A DNA stretch of 64,000 nt from Prescottella equi (GTDB lineage Bacteria > Actinomycetota > Actinomycetes > Mycobacteriales > Mycobacteriaceae), in NCBI RefSeq assembly GCF_002094305.1, contig NZ_LWTX01000004.1, positions 329,805 through 393,804 of the forward strand. Direction: 5' to 3'. Within the stretch, counting starts at the first letter, position 1. Each line of letters begins with the position of its first letter. The position numbers were made by a program, and so were the translations under genes. The notes under the pieces were generated by a model. The model made no database searches and was not told the DNA's origin. It saw only the letters and a program-made list of their open reading frames with translations. This document shows, in pieces, positions 1 through 8,160 of this stretch.

Positions 1-500
1 CTGCGCCACAGCGTGTCCATCGAGGCGCTCGCCGCCATCGCGGCGCCCGCGATCCATGTCGTCGGGCCTACCGCGGTCCCGATGTGCAGCCGGAAGCCCC
101 AGTCGGCGTCGAGCAGTTTCACCGCCGACGCGACGGCCAGGCCCACCAGCGCGCCGGCTACCTGGGTGATCAGCGCCGCGAGTGCGAAGCGCCCCGACCC
201 CATCCGGCGCTCGAGCGGGGCGGCGACCAGGAAGACGAGCACGGTGGCGCCGAGGTAGCCGGCGAGCCCGGGTGCCCACAGACCCGCACTGAGACTGGTC
301 CACAACCGCCAGTGCTCGATGGGACCGATCCCGACGGCGAGATGCCGGTCGACGAACTGACCGGGACCGTGGACGATGGAGTCGGTCGCGAAGCCGAGTA
401 CCCACATGACGGCGAGCAGGGTGATGCTGACCGGTGCTCCGGCAGCTCCGTAGCGGAGCAGCTCGTATGTCCGGCGCGCGTAACGGCGGAGCGTTGTCAC
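1..500 (-). CDS. Rhomboid-like membrane protein, N-terminal part (cut by window edge)
   Basis: Only the first ~166 residues are visible. The GTG at 500-498 overlaps the stop of the upstream esterase by four bases (GTGA), so the two are probably translationally coupled. The translation has hydrophobic segments and the rhomboid-like signature WRLWTS, followed by LERRMGSGRF and a Gly/Ala-rich membrane helix. The rhomboid catalytic Ser/His region would lie beyond the window edge, so protease activity cannot be judged. Actinobacterial MprF/AlaPGS-type aminoacyl-phosphatidylglycerol synthases can carry such a rhomboid-like membrane domain ahead of a DUF2156 domain and lie beside an esterase. That is my preferred reading, as an inference. 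The alternative is a stand-alone rhomboid-family protein. Confidence 0.6.
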   Translation of the reverse strand, partial: MTTLRRYARRTYELLRYGAAGAPVSITLLAVMWVLGFATDSIVHGPGQFVDRHLAVGIGPIEHWRLWTSLSAGLWAPGLAGYLGATVLVFLVAAPLERRMGSGRFALAALITQVAGALVGLAVASAVKLLDADWGFRLHIGTAVGPTTWIAGAAMAASASMDTLWR

Positions 501-1804
501 GAGATCAGTCCCATCCTCTCGGCCAGCCAATCCATCTCCTGCCGTAGCCCCGCCGACCACACCGCGAAACTGTGGCTGCCCGGCACCTCCACGTACTGCA
601 CGTCCATGCCCGCGTCCCGCGCTGCCGCGAAGACCTTCTGGGCGCCGCCGCGATAGGCGTCGTCGCGCGTGCCCACGACGATGATCCCCGCCGTGTCCGG
701 ATAGCGTCGCGACTTCATCAGATCCAACGGATTCACCGCGACGAACGCGGCCTCGTCACCGCCGAACGCCTGGTCGACGGTCCGTCGGCGGTCGCCGAGC
801 GTCGGCTCCTCCTGACCGGACAGGTCGAGGAACGTCGGGTACACGTCGGGATGGTTGGTCGCCAACTGCAGCGAACACGTTCCGCCGTAGGACAATCCGC
901 CGACCGCCCAGGACCGCGGATCGGGGTCGACCTGCAGGTGCGTCTTGATCCAGGTCGGTACATCCACTGCGAGGTAGCTGGCGACCTTCCCCAGCTGCGA
1001 GTCGAGACACAACGGGTTGGCCAGCTGCGAACCCGTGCCGTCCGGAACGACGACCACCGGGGCGAGTCCGTGGTGTTCGCGCGCGAACGCGTCCATCGTC
1101 ATCGCGAGCTTGCCGCCGTTGAGCCAGTCCTCCGGGGATCCGGGTTGCCCGGCGAGCATCACCAGCACCGGCAGCAGGGGCCGCGGGTTCGCGAAGTAGG
1201 CGGGTGGCAGATAGACGACGGCGTCGCGCGCGGCGAACCCCGACGTCGCGCCGGGGATGGCCACGGTCGTGTAGCGGCCGCTGGCCGGTAGATCGGTGGG
1301 AGCCTGCGGCGCCCACGCATCCTCGAGGGGCCTACCGGTGACGACGGGGTCCGTCGGCGGAGGTACCTCGGCGAAGTCGATCCGGTCCGGGTCCGGCAGC
1401 CCCAGCGCGGTCCCCACCGTGGGATAGGCGTAGAACACCAGGTTGATCTGCACGGCGACCGCGAGCACGACGGCCCCCGCCGCGAGCACCGTGATCGGCA
1501 CCCACCACTTGCGAGTGGTGAAGGCGCGCGGGAGCGCCAGCAGCGCCGCCCACAGCCCGATGCCGATCCACACGTACACCGACGTCTCGATGGGGTCGGG
1601 GAACGGCTTCCACACCTTCTCGACGATCACCCACAGCAGCAGTGTCGCGGCGACCGCTCCAACCACCGCCGCGGGCAGCGCCCAGCGCAGGAACCAGCGT
1701 CGCCGACTCGCGAGCAACCAGCCGGCACCGGCGATTCCGCAGACCGCGAGGACGACCGGCAACGGCCCGGAGACCAGCGACAGTCGATCGAGCCACCCGA
1801 ACAT
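497..1804 (-). CDS. Membrane-anchored alpha/beta-hydrolase esterase (esterase D/PF00756 family)
   Basis: About 435 residues. Three to four hydrophobic helices occupy the first ~130 residues. A hydrolase domain follows, carrying the nucleophile-elbow motif GLSYGGTCS and a late His in PGSHSF, as in serine esterases of the S-formylglutathione hydrolase/mycolyltransferase-like family. I chose the ATG at 1804-1802 because GGAGG lies four bases upstream; an upstream in-frame start at 1831 has no comparable site. The hydrolase domain should face outside the cell. The gene overlaps the next membrane gene by four bases, which suggests one pathway. In Corynebacterium an esterase next to an alanyl-phosphatidylglycerol synthase is linked to Ala-PG turnover; assigning that substrate here is inference. 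Confidence 0.75.
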   Translation of the reverse strand: MFGWLDRLSLVSGPLPVVLAVCGIAGAGWLLASRRRWFLRWALPAAVVGAVAATLLLWVIVEKVWKPFPDPIETSVYVWIGIGLWAALLALPRAFTTRKWWVPITVLAAGAVVLAVAVQINLVFYAYPTVGTALGLPDPDRIDFAEVPPPTDPVVTGRPLEDAWAPQAPTDLPASGRYTTVAIPGATSGFAARDAVVYLPPAYFANPRPLLPVLVMLAGQPGSPEDWLNGGKLAMTMDAFAREHHGLAPVVVVPDGTGSQLANPLCLDSQLGKVASYLAVDVPTWIKTHLQVDPDPRSWAVGGLSYGGTCSLQLATNHPDVYPTFLDLSGQEEPTLGDRRRTVDQAFGGDEAAFVAVNPLDLMKSRRYPDTAGIIVVGTRDDAYRGGAQKVFAAARDAGMDVQYVEVPGSHSFAVWSAGLRQEMDWLAERMGLIS

Positions 1805-1884
1805 CGGACCTCCGCGCTGTCGTTTCCCCACCGGTATACCGCCCGGCGCCGCGGTGAGACCGATACCACACCGAACTTCCCGAA

Positions 1885-1905
1885 GTTACTACCGCCAGTA
1901 GTAAC
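1885..1905. promoter_or_regulatory. BlaI-type operator palindrome
   Basis: A perfect inverted repeat with arms GTTACTAC and GTAGTAAC around a five-base centre (CGCCA). It lies just upstream of the BlaI-family gene and at the -35 region of its likely promoter. BlaI/MecI repressors bind dyads of the TAC-ACA / TGT-GTA type. Position and symmetry support autoregulation, but no binding has been shown. Confidence 0.75.
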
Positions 1906-1925
1906 CATTCCGGGAGGGCGGTCCG

Positions 1926-1931
1926 TAGAAT
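1926..1931 (+). promoter_or_regulatory. Likely -10 element of the blaI promoter; transcript probably leaderless
   Basis: TAGAAT ends six bases before the ATG at 1938, placing the expected transcription start at or next to the start codon. No ribosome binding site is present in this space, as expected for a leaderless mRNA, which is common in actinobacteria. The -35 region falls on the right arm of the adjacent palindrome, so a bound repressor would block RNA polymerase. Confidence 0.5.
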
Positions 1932-1937
1932 CGGAGC

Positions 1938-2390
1938 ATGGCTGGACTCGGCGAGCTCGAACGTGCGGTGATGGACCATCTGTGGTCGGTGACGGAGCCT
2001 CAGACTGTGCGACAGGTACACGAGGCGCTGGCGACCCGGCGCGAACTCGCGTACACCACGGTGATGACAGTGCTGCAGCGACTTGCCAAGAAGCACCTGG
2101 TGATCCAGCAGCGCGACGACCGCGCGCACCGCTACCTCCCGATGCACGGCCGCGACGAACTGGTCGCGAGCCTCATGGTCGACGCCCTGCAGCAGGCCGA
2201 CGCGTCCGGTGAGCGTGCTGCCGCGCTGGTCCATTTCGTGGGCCAGGTCGGCGCCGACGAGGCGGCCGCACTGCGTGAGGCCCTCGCCGCACTCGAGGCT
2301 GCCGAAGACGCGAAGTCCGAGCCGGTGACTCAGGTCGGGGATCCCGTTCGTCCCACCGGGTTGCGCCCGGGCACCGGGCGAGCGAGCTGA
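1938..2390 (+). CDS. blaI: BlaI/MecI/CopY-family transcriptional repressor
   Basis: 150 residues, a usual size for the family. The N-terminal ~70 residues form the winged helix (GELERAVMDHLW at the start, YTTVMTVLQRLAKKHLV as recognition helix and wing). The remainder is the dimerisation and cleavage region seen in penicillinase repressors. In Staphylococcus and M. tuberculosis such repressors control beta-lactamase genes and themselves, and are inactivated by a partner metalloprotease. The next gene encodes that M56-type partner, so the two form a sensor-repressor pair. No beta-lactamase gene lies in this window, so the regulon is elsewhere or differs. Confidence 0.88.
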   Translation: MAGLGELERAVMDHLWSVTEPQTVRQVHEALATRRELAYTTVMTVLQRLAKKHLVIQQRDDRAHRYLPMHGRDELVASLMVDALQQADASGERAAALVHFVGQVGADEAAALREALAALEAAEDAKSEPVTQVGDPVRPTGLRPGTGRAS

Positions 2391-2417
2391 GGCCCCCGCT
2401 GCCATGACCTGTCGACG

Positions 2418-3377
2418 ATGAACGCCACCACGGCGCTGGCCTTCGGGCTGCTCGCGCTCGCTCTCACCGGTCCCGTACCGGCGCTGCTCAGTCGCGCGCG
2501 GTGGCCGTTCCGCGCCCCTCGGGCCGCTCTCGTGCTCTGGCAGGCGATTGCGCTCGCAGCGGTGTTGTCCGCGTTCAGCTCGGGCCTCGCGATCGCGAGC
2601 CAGCTACTGGTGCCCGGCCCCGACGGCCGCCCCACGACGGAGCCGACCGCCGAGATCGACGCGCTCGGGCTCCCCCTGTGGATCCTGTACGTCGTCGTGT
2701 TCGGTCTCACCCTCCTGATCGGCGCCAAGCTGATCTTCTCGATGGTGCGGGTGGGTGTGCACACCCGCCGCCGGCGTGCCCGCCACCGCATGCTGGTCGA
2801 CCTTCTCGACCGCGGCGACATCTCGACCGCGCTCGGAACCTTCCCGGGCGTTCGGGTGCTCAACGCCGCGGAGCCGATCGCCTACTGCCTTCCGGGTCTC
2901 CGTCAACGGGTGGTGCTCAGCGAGGGCACGTTGAATTCGCTCAACGACGCCGAGGTCACTGCGATCCTCACCCACGAGCGTTCGCACCTGCGGGCCCGGC
3001 ACGATCTGGTGCTCGAAGCATTCACCGCCGTCCACCACGCCTTCCCGCGGGTGGTGCGCTCGAAGTCCGCGCTCGGCTCGGTGCAGTTGCTCGTCGAACT
3101 CCTCGCCGACGACTCGGCCCTCAAGGTCACCGGCCCCGGCCCACTCGCCCGCGCGCTGGTCGCGTGTGCCGGCTCCACCGCGCCCCGCGGGGCGATGGCG
3201 GCCGGCGGGCCCAGCACACTGGTGCGGGTCCAGCGCCTCACCGACTCGGTCGGCGACATCCGGATCGCCGCGGCCGCGTACGTCTGCGCGGCCGCCATCC
3301 TCGTGGTACCGACCATCGCCGTCGCGGTGCCCTGGTTGGTGGAGCTCAGCCGGCTGTTCTCGGCCGCGCAACCCTGA
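2418..3377 (+). CDS. M56-family membrane metallopeptidase (BlaR1/HtpX-like)
   Basis: 319 residues. Two hydrophobic segments come first, then a cytoplasmic loop with the zinc motif HERSH (HExxH) in LTHERSHLRARHD, then a C-terminal membrane helix. There is no extracellular penicillin-binding sensor domain as in staphylococcal BlaR1, so what it senses is unknown. It starts 27 bases after the blaI stop in the same direction, matching the M. tuberculosis Rv1846c-Rv1845c pair. The expected role is proteolytic inactivation of the BlaI-type repressor in response to cell-wall stress; this is inferred from the family. Confidence 0.85.
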   Translation: MNATTALAFGLLALALTGPVPALLSRARWPFRAPRAALVLWQAIALAAVLSAFSSGLAIASQLLVPGPDGRPTTEPTAEIDALGLPLWILYVVVFGLTLLIGAKLIFSMVRVGVHTRRRRARHRMLVDLLDRGDISTALGTFPGVRVLNAAEPIAYCLPGLRQRVVLSEGTLNSLNDAEVTAILTHERSHLRARHDLVLEAFTAVHHAFPRVVRSKSALGSVQLLVELLADDSALKVTGPGPLARALVACAGSTAPRGAMAAGGPSTLVRVQRLTDSVGDIRIAAAAYVCAAAILVVPTIAVAVPWLVELSRLFSAAQP

Positions 3378-3618
3378 GCCACCGAAGTAGCACTGGTCAC
3401 ACCTGCCGCCGCGGATCGTCCACTGCCGACGTCGTCGCGTACACTCGAATGCGGCCGCTGTCGCGGCCCGATCAACTAATTGTGCGGCACACAGCCCCAT
3501 CTCTCCCGCAAGACGCGTTTCGGATGGCCAAGGTGACATGTGCCCTGGCTCGTCTCTTCGTGCGGCTGCATGACAGCCCGCTCCGCGACGCGCCCTACGT
3601 CCGGAGAGGTAATTCCGC
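3378..3618 (+). other. Intergenic region and probable leader of the helicase gene
   Basis: 241 bases without a convincing gene. A possible -10 element, TACACT, lies at 3440-3445; that would give an untranslated leader of roughly 165 bases before the helicase start. The last bases contain GGAGAGG, a good ribosome binding site 8-9 bases before the GTG at 3619. Long leaders occur before cold-inducible RNA helicases, but I recognise no known RNA family here. Confidence 0.35.
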
Positions 3619-5898
3619 GTGACCACTGCTGCCCAAGATTCGTCGGTACAGGAGAGCCAGGACGACATCGTCGTCCCGGCCTCCGTCGAAACCGTATCCC
3701 CCGAGGTCGACGAGTCTCCTGAAACCATCGAGACCGAAGGCGCCACCGCCGAGGTGACGTTCGCCGAGATCGGCCTGCCCGAACCCGTCGTCGCCGCGCT
3801 GGCCCGCAACTCGATCACGGTGCCGTCCCCGATCCAGGCGATGGCCATCCCGGATGCCATCGCCGGCAAGAACATCCTCGGTCGCGCGCAGACCGGTTCG
3901 GGTAAGACGCTCGCGTTCGGTCTGCCCATGCTGGCACGCCTGGCTCGCCACGAGGACCGCCCGGCGCCCAAGCGTCCGCGCGCGCTGGTTCTCGTGCCGA
4001 CCCGCGAACTCGCATTCCAGGTCGTCGATTCGCTCACCCCGTACGCCGGTTCGCTCGGACTCAACGTGCGCGCCGCCGTCGGCGGCACCCCGTTCACCAA
4101 GCAGGTCGACCAGCTGCGCCGCGGCGTCGACATCCTCGTTGCCACCCCCGGCCGCCTCGGCGACCACCTGCGGCAGAACACGTGCGTCCTCGGCGAGATC
4201 GAGATGACCGCGCTCGACGAGGCCGATCAGATGGCCGACATGGGCTTCCTGCCCGAGGTCCGCACGCTGCTCGCCGACACGCCGAACGACAGCCAGCGCC
4301 TGCTGTTCTCGGCGACGCTCGACAACGACGTCAAGACGCTGGTGCGGGAGTTCCTGCCCGAGCACGAATTGCATTCGACGCAGGACGGCCGCGCCTCGGT
4401 CACCACGATGGACCACTACGTGCTGCTCGTCGACCGCGGCGACAAGGACGCGGTGCTCGCCGAGATCGCCTCCCGCGAGGGCGGCCGCACGATCATGTTC
4501 GCGCGCACCAAGCTGGGCGCCGAGGGCATCACCGAGCGCCTGCGTGAGAAGGGTGTCGCGGCCGAGGCCCTGCACGGCGGCAAAGCCCAGAACCAGCGCA
4601 CCCGCGTGCTCGAGCGCTTCAAGACGGGCCGCACCCCGGTGCTCGTGGCCACCGACGTCGCGGCGCGCGGAATCCACGTCGACGGTATCGACCTCGTCGT
4701 GCATGTCGATCCGCCGCAGGATCACAAGGACTACCTGCACCGCGCCGGCCGCACCGCCCGCGCGGGCGAGGCGGGCGTCGTCGCGGCGATCGTGCTCCCG
4801 AACCAGCGACGCATGTTCCGCCGTCTGACGGGTATGGCCGGGGTGAATGCGACCGCCGTCCCGGTGTTCCCCGGCTCGGAGGAACTGGCGACCATCACGG
4901 GCGCGCAGGCGCCGAGCGGTGAGCCGGTGCGCGACAGCTACTTCCGCAGCGAGCGCGACAGCCGTGGCGATCGCCGTGAGCGCTCCTTCGGTGATCGCGG
5001 TCCCCGCCGCGAGGGCGGCTTCCGGGGCAACCGGGACGACCGGGGTCCGCGCCGCGACTTCGGCGACCGTGGCCCGCGCCGGGACGGCGACGGTGGTGGT
5101 TTCCGCGGCAATCGCGACGACCGTGGTCCGCGTCGCGACTTCGGGGACCGTGGCCGGGGCGAGCGCAGCTTCGGCGACCGCGACAACCGCGCGTTCGGCA
5201 ACCGCGACGACCGCGGCCCGCGCCGGGACTTCGGCGACCGGGACAATCGCGCTCCCCGCCGCGACGGCGACGGTGGCGGTTTCCGCGGTAACCGCGACGA
5301 CCGCGGGCCCCGTCGTGATTTCGGCGACCGGGACAACCGCGCGTTCGGCAACCGCGACGACCGCGGCCCGCGCCGCGACTTCGGCGACCGGGACAATCGC
5401 GCTCCCCGCCGCGACGGCGACGGTGGCGGTTTCCGCGGCAATCGCGACGACCGTAACGACCGTGGCCCGCGTCGGGACTTCGGCGACCGGGACAACCGCT
5501 CGTTCGGCAACCGCGACGACCGCGGCTCGCGCCGCGATTCCGGCGACCGTCGCAGCGAGGGCGGCTTCCGCGGAAACGATTCTCGTGGAGGCGATTCGCG
5601 CAGCAACGGGTTCCGCGGCGACCGCGACAACCGTTCCTTCGGCAACCGCGACGACCGCGGCCCCCGCCGGGACTTCGACAACCGTGGCCCCCGCCGGGAC
5701 GGCGACGGTGGCGGTTTCCGCGGGAACCGCGACGACCGCGGCCCGCGTCGGGACTTCGGCGACCGGGACAACCGGTCGTTCGGCGACCGACGCAACTCCT
5801 CGGGTCCGTCCGAGCAGCGCAGCAACGGTTTCCGTAGCCGCACCGAGCGTCGCAGCTACGACGGCTTCGACGGTCCGCACCGCAACCGCAACGCATAG
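3619..5898 (+). CDS. DEAD-box ATP-dependent RNA helicase with long Arg/Asp/Gly repeat tail
   Basis: 759 residues, much longer than the ~430-residue helicase core. Visible motifs in order: Q motif in SPIQAMAIP, motif I AQTGSGKT (residues 90-97), PTREL, TPGR, motif II DEAD (200-203), SAT (232-234), VATDVAARGI and HRAGRTARAG (from 374). From about residue 435 the protein is a low-complexity tail of units such as RDDRGPRRDFGDRDN, comparable to the RGG/RDR tails that bind RNA and promote condensation. It probably unwinds structured RNA in ribosome assembly or mRNA decay. The GTG start is preceded by GGAGAGG. A perfect hairpin follows the stop, so it is probably transcribed alone. Confidence 0.92.
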   Translation: MTTAAQDSSVQESQDDIVVPASVETVSPEVDESPETIETEGATAEVTFAEIGLPEPVVAALARNSITVPSPIQAMAIPDAIAGKNILGRAQTGSGKTLAFGLPMLARLARHEDRPAPKRPRALVLVPTRELAFQVVDSLTPYAGSLGLNVRAAVGGTPFTKQVDQLRRGVDILVATPGRLGDHLRQNTCVLGEIEMTALDEADQMADMGFLPEVRTLLADTPNDSQRLLFSATLDNDVKTLVREFLPEHELHSTQDGRASVTTMDHYVLLVDRGDKDAVLAEIASREGGRTIMFARTKLGAEGITERLREKGVAAEALHGGKAQNQRTRVLERFKTGRTPVLVATDVAARGIHVDGIDLVVHVDPPQDHKDYLHRAGRTARAGEAGVVAAIVLPNQRRMFRRLTGMAGVNATAVPVFPGSEELATITGAQAPSGEPVRDSYFRSERDSRGDRRERSFGDRGPRREGGFRGNRDDRGPRRDFGDRGPRRDGDGGGFRGNRDDRGPRRDFGDRGRGERSFGDRDNRAFGNRDDRGPRRDFGDRDNRAPRRDGDGGGFRGNRDDRGPRRDFGDRDNRAFGNRDDRGPRRDFGDRDNRAPRRDGDGGGFRGNRDDRNDRGPRRDFGDRDNRSFGNRDDRGSRRDSGDRRSEGGFRGNDSRGGDSRSNGFRGDRDNRSFGNRDDRGPRRDFDNRGPRRDGDGGGFRGNRDDRGPRRDFGDRDNRSFGDRRNSSGPSEQRSNGFRSRTERRSYDGFDGPHRNRNA
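5191..5499 (+). repeat. Tandem ~150-base in-frame repeats in the helicase tail
   Basis: A unit beginning GCGTTCGGCAACCGCGACGA starts at 5191 and again at 5341, exactly 150 bases (50 codons) later. About the first 105 bases are nearly identical at the nucleotide level. A third, diverged copy starts at 5500, 159 bases on, after a nine-base in-frame insertion near 5452-5460. Shorter units of the same kind cover about 4950-5870. Near-identity at silent sites indicates recent duplication, and such arrays are prone to length change. Confidence 0.8.
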
Positions 5899-5933
5899 TG
5901 CACGGGTCGAGGTGATCGACCGCCCGTGAACCA

Positions 5934-5977
5934 CATTCGGCCCCGGCCGCCCTACGCAGGGCATCCGGGGCCGAATG
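5934..5977 (+). terminator. Hairpin terminator after the helicase
   Basis: The 13-base arms CATTCGGCCCCGG (5934-5946) and CCGGGGCCGAATG (5965-5977) pair perfectly, and the loop contains a further GCCCT/AGGGC stem. There is no T-tract after it, which is common for actinobacterial terminators. Confidence 0.75.
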
Positions 5978-6049
5978 CGTGTCCGGTGTCACGCCCCGAA
6001 CAGCGGGGCCGGTTCGCGTCACGGTGGGGTCTCGGGGGAAGCTGTAACC

Positions 6050-7510
6050 ATGACCTCAGAGACTTCTGCCAGCACCGAGGCTGCCCGCGCCCAGATCGGC
6101 GTCACCGGGCTCGCCGTCATGGGATCCAACATCGCCCGCAACTTCGCCCGCCACGGACACACGGTGGCCCTGCACAACCGCAGCATCGCGAAGACTGACG
6201 CGCTTCTGGCCGAGCACGGCGACGAGGGCGACTTCGTCCGCACCGAGACCATCGAGGAGTTCGTCGGCGCGCTGCAGAAGCCGCGACGCGTGCTGATCAT
6301 GGTCAAGGCGGGCGACGCGACCGACGCGGTCATCGAGGAGCTCGCCGACGCGATGGAGCCCGGCGACATCATCATCGACGGTGGCAACGCGCTCTACACC
6401 GACACCATCCGCCGCGAGGCGGCGCTGCGTGAGCGCGGACTGCACTTCGTCGGCGCCGGCATCTCCGGTGGCGAGGAGGGCGCCCTCAACGGCCCGTCGA
6501 TCATGCCGGGTGGGCCCAAGGAGTCGTACGCGGCGCTCGGCCCGCTGCTCGAGTCGATCTCGGCGCACGTCGACGGCACCCCGTGCTGCACCCACATCGG
6601 CCCGGACGGCTCCGGTCACTTCGTGAAGATGGTGCACAACGGCATCGAGTACGCCGACATGCAGCTCATCGGCGAGGCCTACAACCTGTTCCGTGACGCG
6701 CTCGGCTTCGACGCCGAGCAGGTCGCCGACGTGTTCACCGAGTGGAACGGCGGCGATCTCGAGAGCTACCTGGTGGAGATCACCGCCGAGGTGCTGCGCC
6801 AGAAGGACGCCAAGACCGGCAAGGCGCTCGTCGACGTGATCGTCGACGCCGCCGAGCAGAAGGGCACCGGCCGCTGGACGGTCAAGTCCGCACTGGATCT
6901 GGGTGTGCCGGTCACCGGCATCGCCGAGGCCGTCTTCGCCCGTGCGCTGTCCGGGTCGCGCGAGCAGCGCAAGGCCGCGCAGGGACTGGCGTCCGGTGAG
7001 CTGGGCGCCAAGCCGACCGATGTCGCGCAGTTCACCGAGGACATCCGCCGCGCGCTGTACGCGTCGAAGATCGTCGCGTACGCGCAGGGCTTCGACCAGA
7101 TCCGTGCCGGCAGCGACGAGTACGGCTGGGACCTGACGCCCGGCGACATGGCCACGATCTGGCGCGGTGGCTGCATCATCCGCGCCCGCTTCCTCAACCG
7201 GATCAAGGAGGCGTACGACACCAATCCGGAGCTGACGTCGCTGATCGTCGAGCCCTATTTCCGTGAGGCCATCGAGAACGCGATCGACAGCTGGCGTCGG
7301 GTCGTCGTCACGGCGACCACGCTGGGGATCCCGGTGCCGGCGTTCGCGTCGTCGCTGTCGTACTACGACGGTCTGCGCGCCGAGCGTCTGCCGGCCGCAC
7401 TGACCCAGGGCCAGCGCGACTTCTTCGGCGCCCACACGTACGAGCGCGTCGACATGCCGGGCAAGTTCCACACCCTCTGGAGCGGCGACCGCTCCGAGAT
7501 CGAGGCCTGA
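6050..7510 (+). CDS. gnd: 6-phosphogluconate dehydrogenase, NADP-dependent decarboxylating
   Basis: Converts 6-phosphogluconate to ribulose 5-phosphate and CO2 in the pentose phosphate pathway, giving NADPH. The ATG at 6050 gives 486 residues, the normal size for the long-chain family. The N-terminal Rossmann motif is GLAVMGSNIARNFARHGH with NR after the second strand, as in NADP-binding enzymes. The substrate region has HFVKMVHNGIEY with the catalytic Lys near residue 193. The C-terminus has DYFGAHTYER-like FFGAHTYER, the conserved dimer tail. An in-frame start at 5975 is rejected because it lies inside the upstream terminator. The position matches gnd1 of M. tuberculosis. Confidence 0.96.
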   Translation: MTSETSASTEAARAQIGVTGLAVMGSNIARNFARHGHTVALHNRSIAKTDALLAEHGDEGDFVRTETIEEFVGALQKPRRVLIMVKAGDATDAVIEELADAMEPGDIIIDGGNALYTDTIRREAALRERGLHFVGAGISGGEEGALNGPSIMPGGPKESYAALGPLLESISAHVDGTPCCTHIGPDGSGHFVKMVHNGIEYADMQLIGEAYNLFRDALGFDAEQVADVFTEWNGGDLESYLVEITAEVLRQKDAKTGKALVDVIVDAAEQKGTGRWTVKSALDLGVPVTGIAEAVFARALSGSREQRKAAQGLASGELGAKPTDVAQFTEDIRRALYASKIVAYAQGFDQIRAGSDEYGWDLTPGDMATIWRGGCIIRARFLNRIKEAYDTNPELTSLIVEPYFREAIENAIDSWRRVVVTATTLGIPVPAFASSLSYYDGLRAERLPAALTQGQRDFFGAHTYERVDMPGKFHTLWSGDRSEIEA

Positions 7511-7525
7511 GCAGCCCTGCCTACT

Positions 7526-7567
7526 GACGGATCGGGGCGGACGCTGCGGCGTCCGCCCCGATCCGTC
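7526..7567. terminator. Bidirectional hairpin terminator between gnd and the deaminase
   Basis: Two perfectly complementary 18-base arms (7526-7543 and 7550-7567, beginning GACGGATCGGGG) enclose a six-base loop. The hairpin lies between two converging genes and would stop transcription from both sides. Confidence 0.85.
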
Positions 7568-7575
7568 TGTGACGA

Positions 7576-8076
7576 CTAGCCCTGGTGGAGCCGGCGGTGC
7601 AGCAGATGCACGTCGTCGACCAGTTCCGGGATCGGTCCGACGACGGTCACCCCGGGCGCGATGTCCTGGATCGGCAGCGGACGGACGGGTGCCGGCGGCA
7701 CTCCCATCTCATCGAGCCACGACACCAGTTGCGCGGTGGAGGCGACGTAGACGATGCGGCCCAGGCCCACCCAGGCGTGCGCGGCCGCGCACATCGGGCA
7801 GTGCTCCCCCGACGTGTACACCGTCGCGCCGGCCCGATCCTCGGCGCTCAGGTTCTCGGCGGCCCAACGGGCCAGTTCGAACTCGGGATGCCGCGTGCTG
7901 TCGCCGTCGGCGATGCGGTTGCGATCCTCCGCCACCGCGGTGCCGTCGGCGGTCGCGAGCACCGACCCGAACGGCTCGTCACCGGCCAGCAGCGCCTCCG
8001 CCGCGAGCTCGACGCAGCGCTGCAGATGCCGGAACTCGACCTCGCTGACCAGTTCGGAACTTCCCGTTTCGGACAC
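7576..8076 (-). CDS. Nucleoside/base deaminase of the cytidine deaminase fold
   Basis: The GTG at 8076-8074 is preceded by AGGAGG at ideal spacing and gives 166 residues; longer in-frame starts run into the promoter region of the divergent helicase gene. The zinc and catalytic residues are visible: HPEFE (His63, Glu65) and EHCPMC (Cys93, Cys96). These correspond to the H-x-E and PCxxC motifs of guanine deaminases and TadA-like enzymes, although the usual Pro before the first Cys is His. The substrate cannot be fixed from sequence; guanine deaminase-like activity in purine salvage is one possibility. Confidence 0.85.
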   Translation of the reverse strand: MSETGSSELVSEVEFRHLQRCVELAAEALLAGDEPFGSVLATADGTAVAEDRNRIADGDSTRHPEFELARWAAENLSAEDRAGATVYTSGEHCPMCAAAHAWVGLGRIVYVASTAQLVSWLDEMGVPPAPVRPLPIQDIAPGVTVVGPIPELVDDVHLLHRRLHQG

Positions 8077-8160
8077 CAGTACCTCCTCTTTCGCACGGAA
8101 CCGCGATTGTCCCACCCCGCGGTAGCCTGTGACTTCACGACCGGAAGGCCCGCGCCACCC

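Noticed and set aside
4950..5870. Repeat array considered as CRISPR or structural DNA repeat
   Set aside because: Repeats are contiguous without spacers, keep the reading frame and encode a low-complexity protein tail.
3595..5964. 789-codon open frame on the minus strand opposite the helicase, reading as an Ala/Val/Glu/Pro repeat protein
   Set aside because: It is a by-product of GC-rich in-frame repeats on the plus strand. The sense frame has a full set of DEAD-box motifs, while this one has no recognisable domain.
5975..6049. Upstream in-frame start of gnd at 5975
   Set aside because: It lies within the helicase terminator hairpin and would add 25 residues not found in 6-phosphogluconate dehydrogenases.
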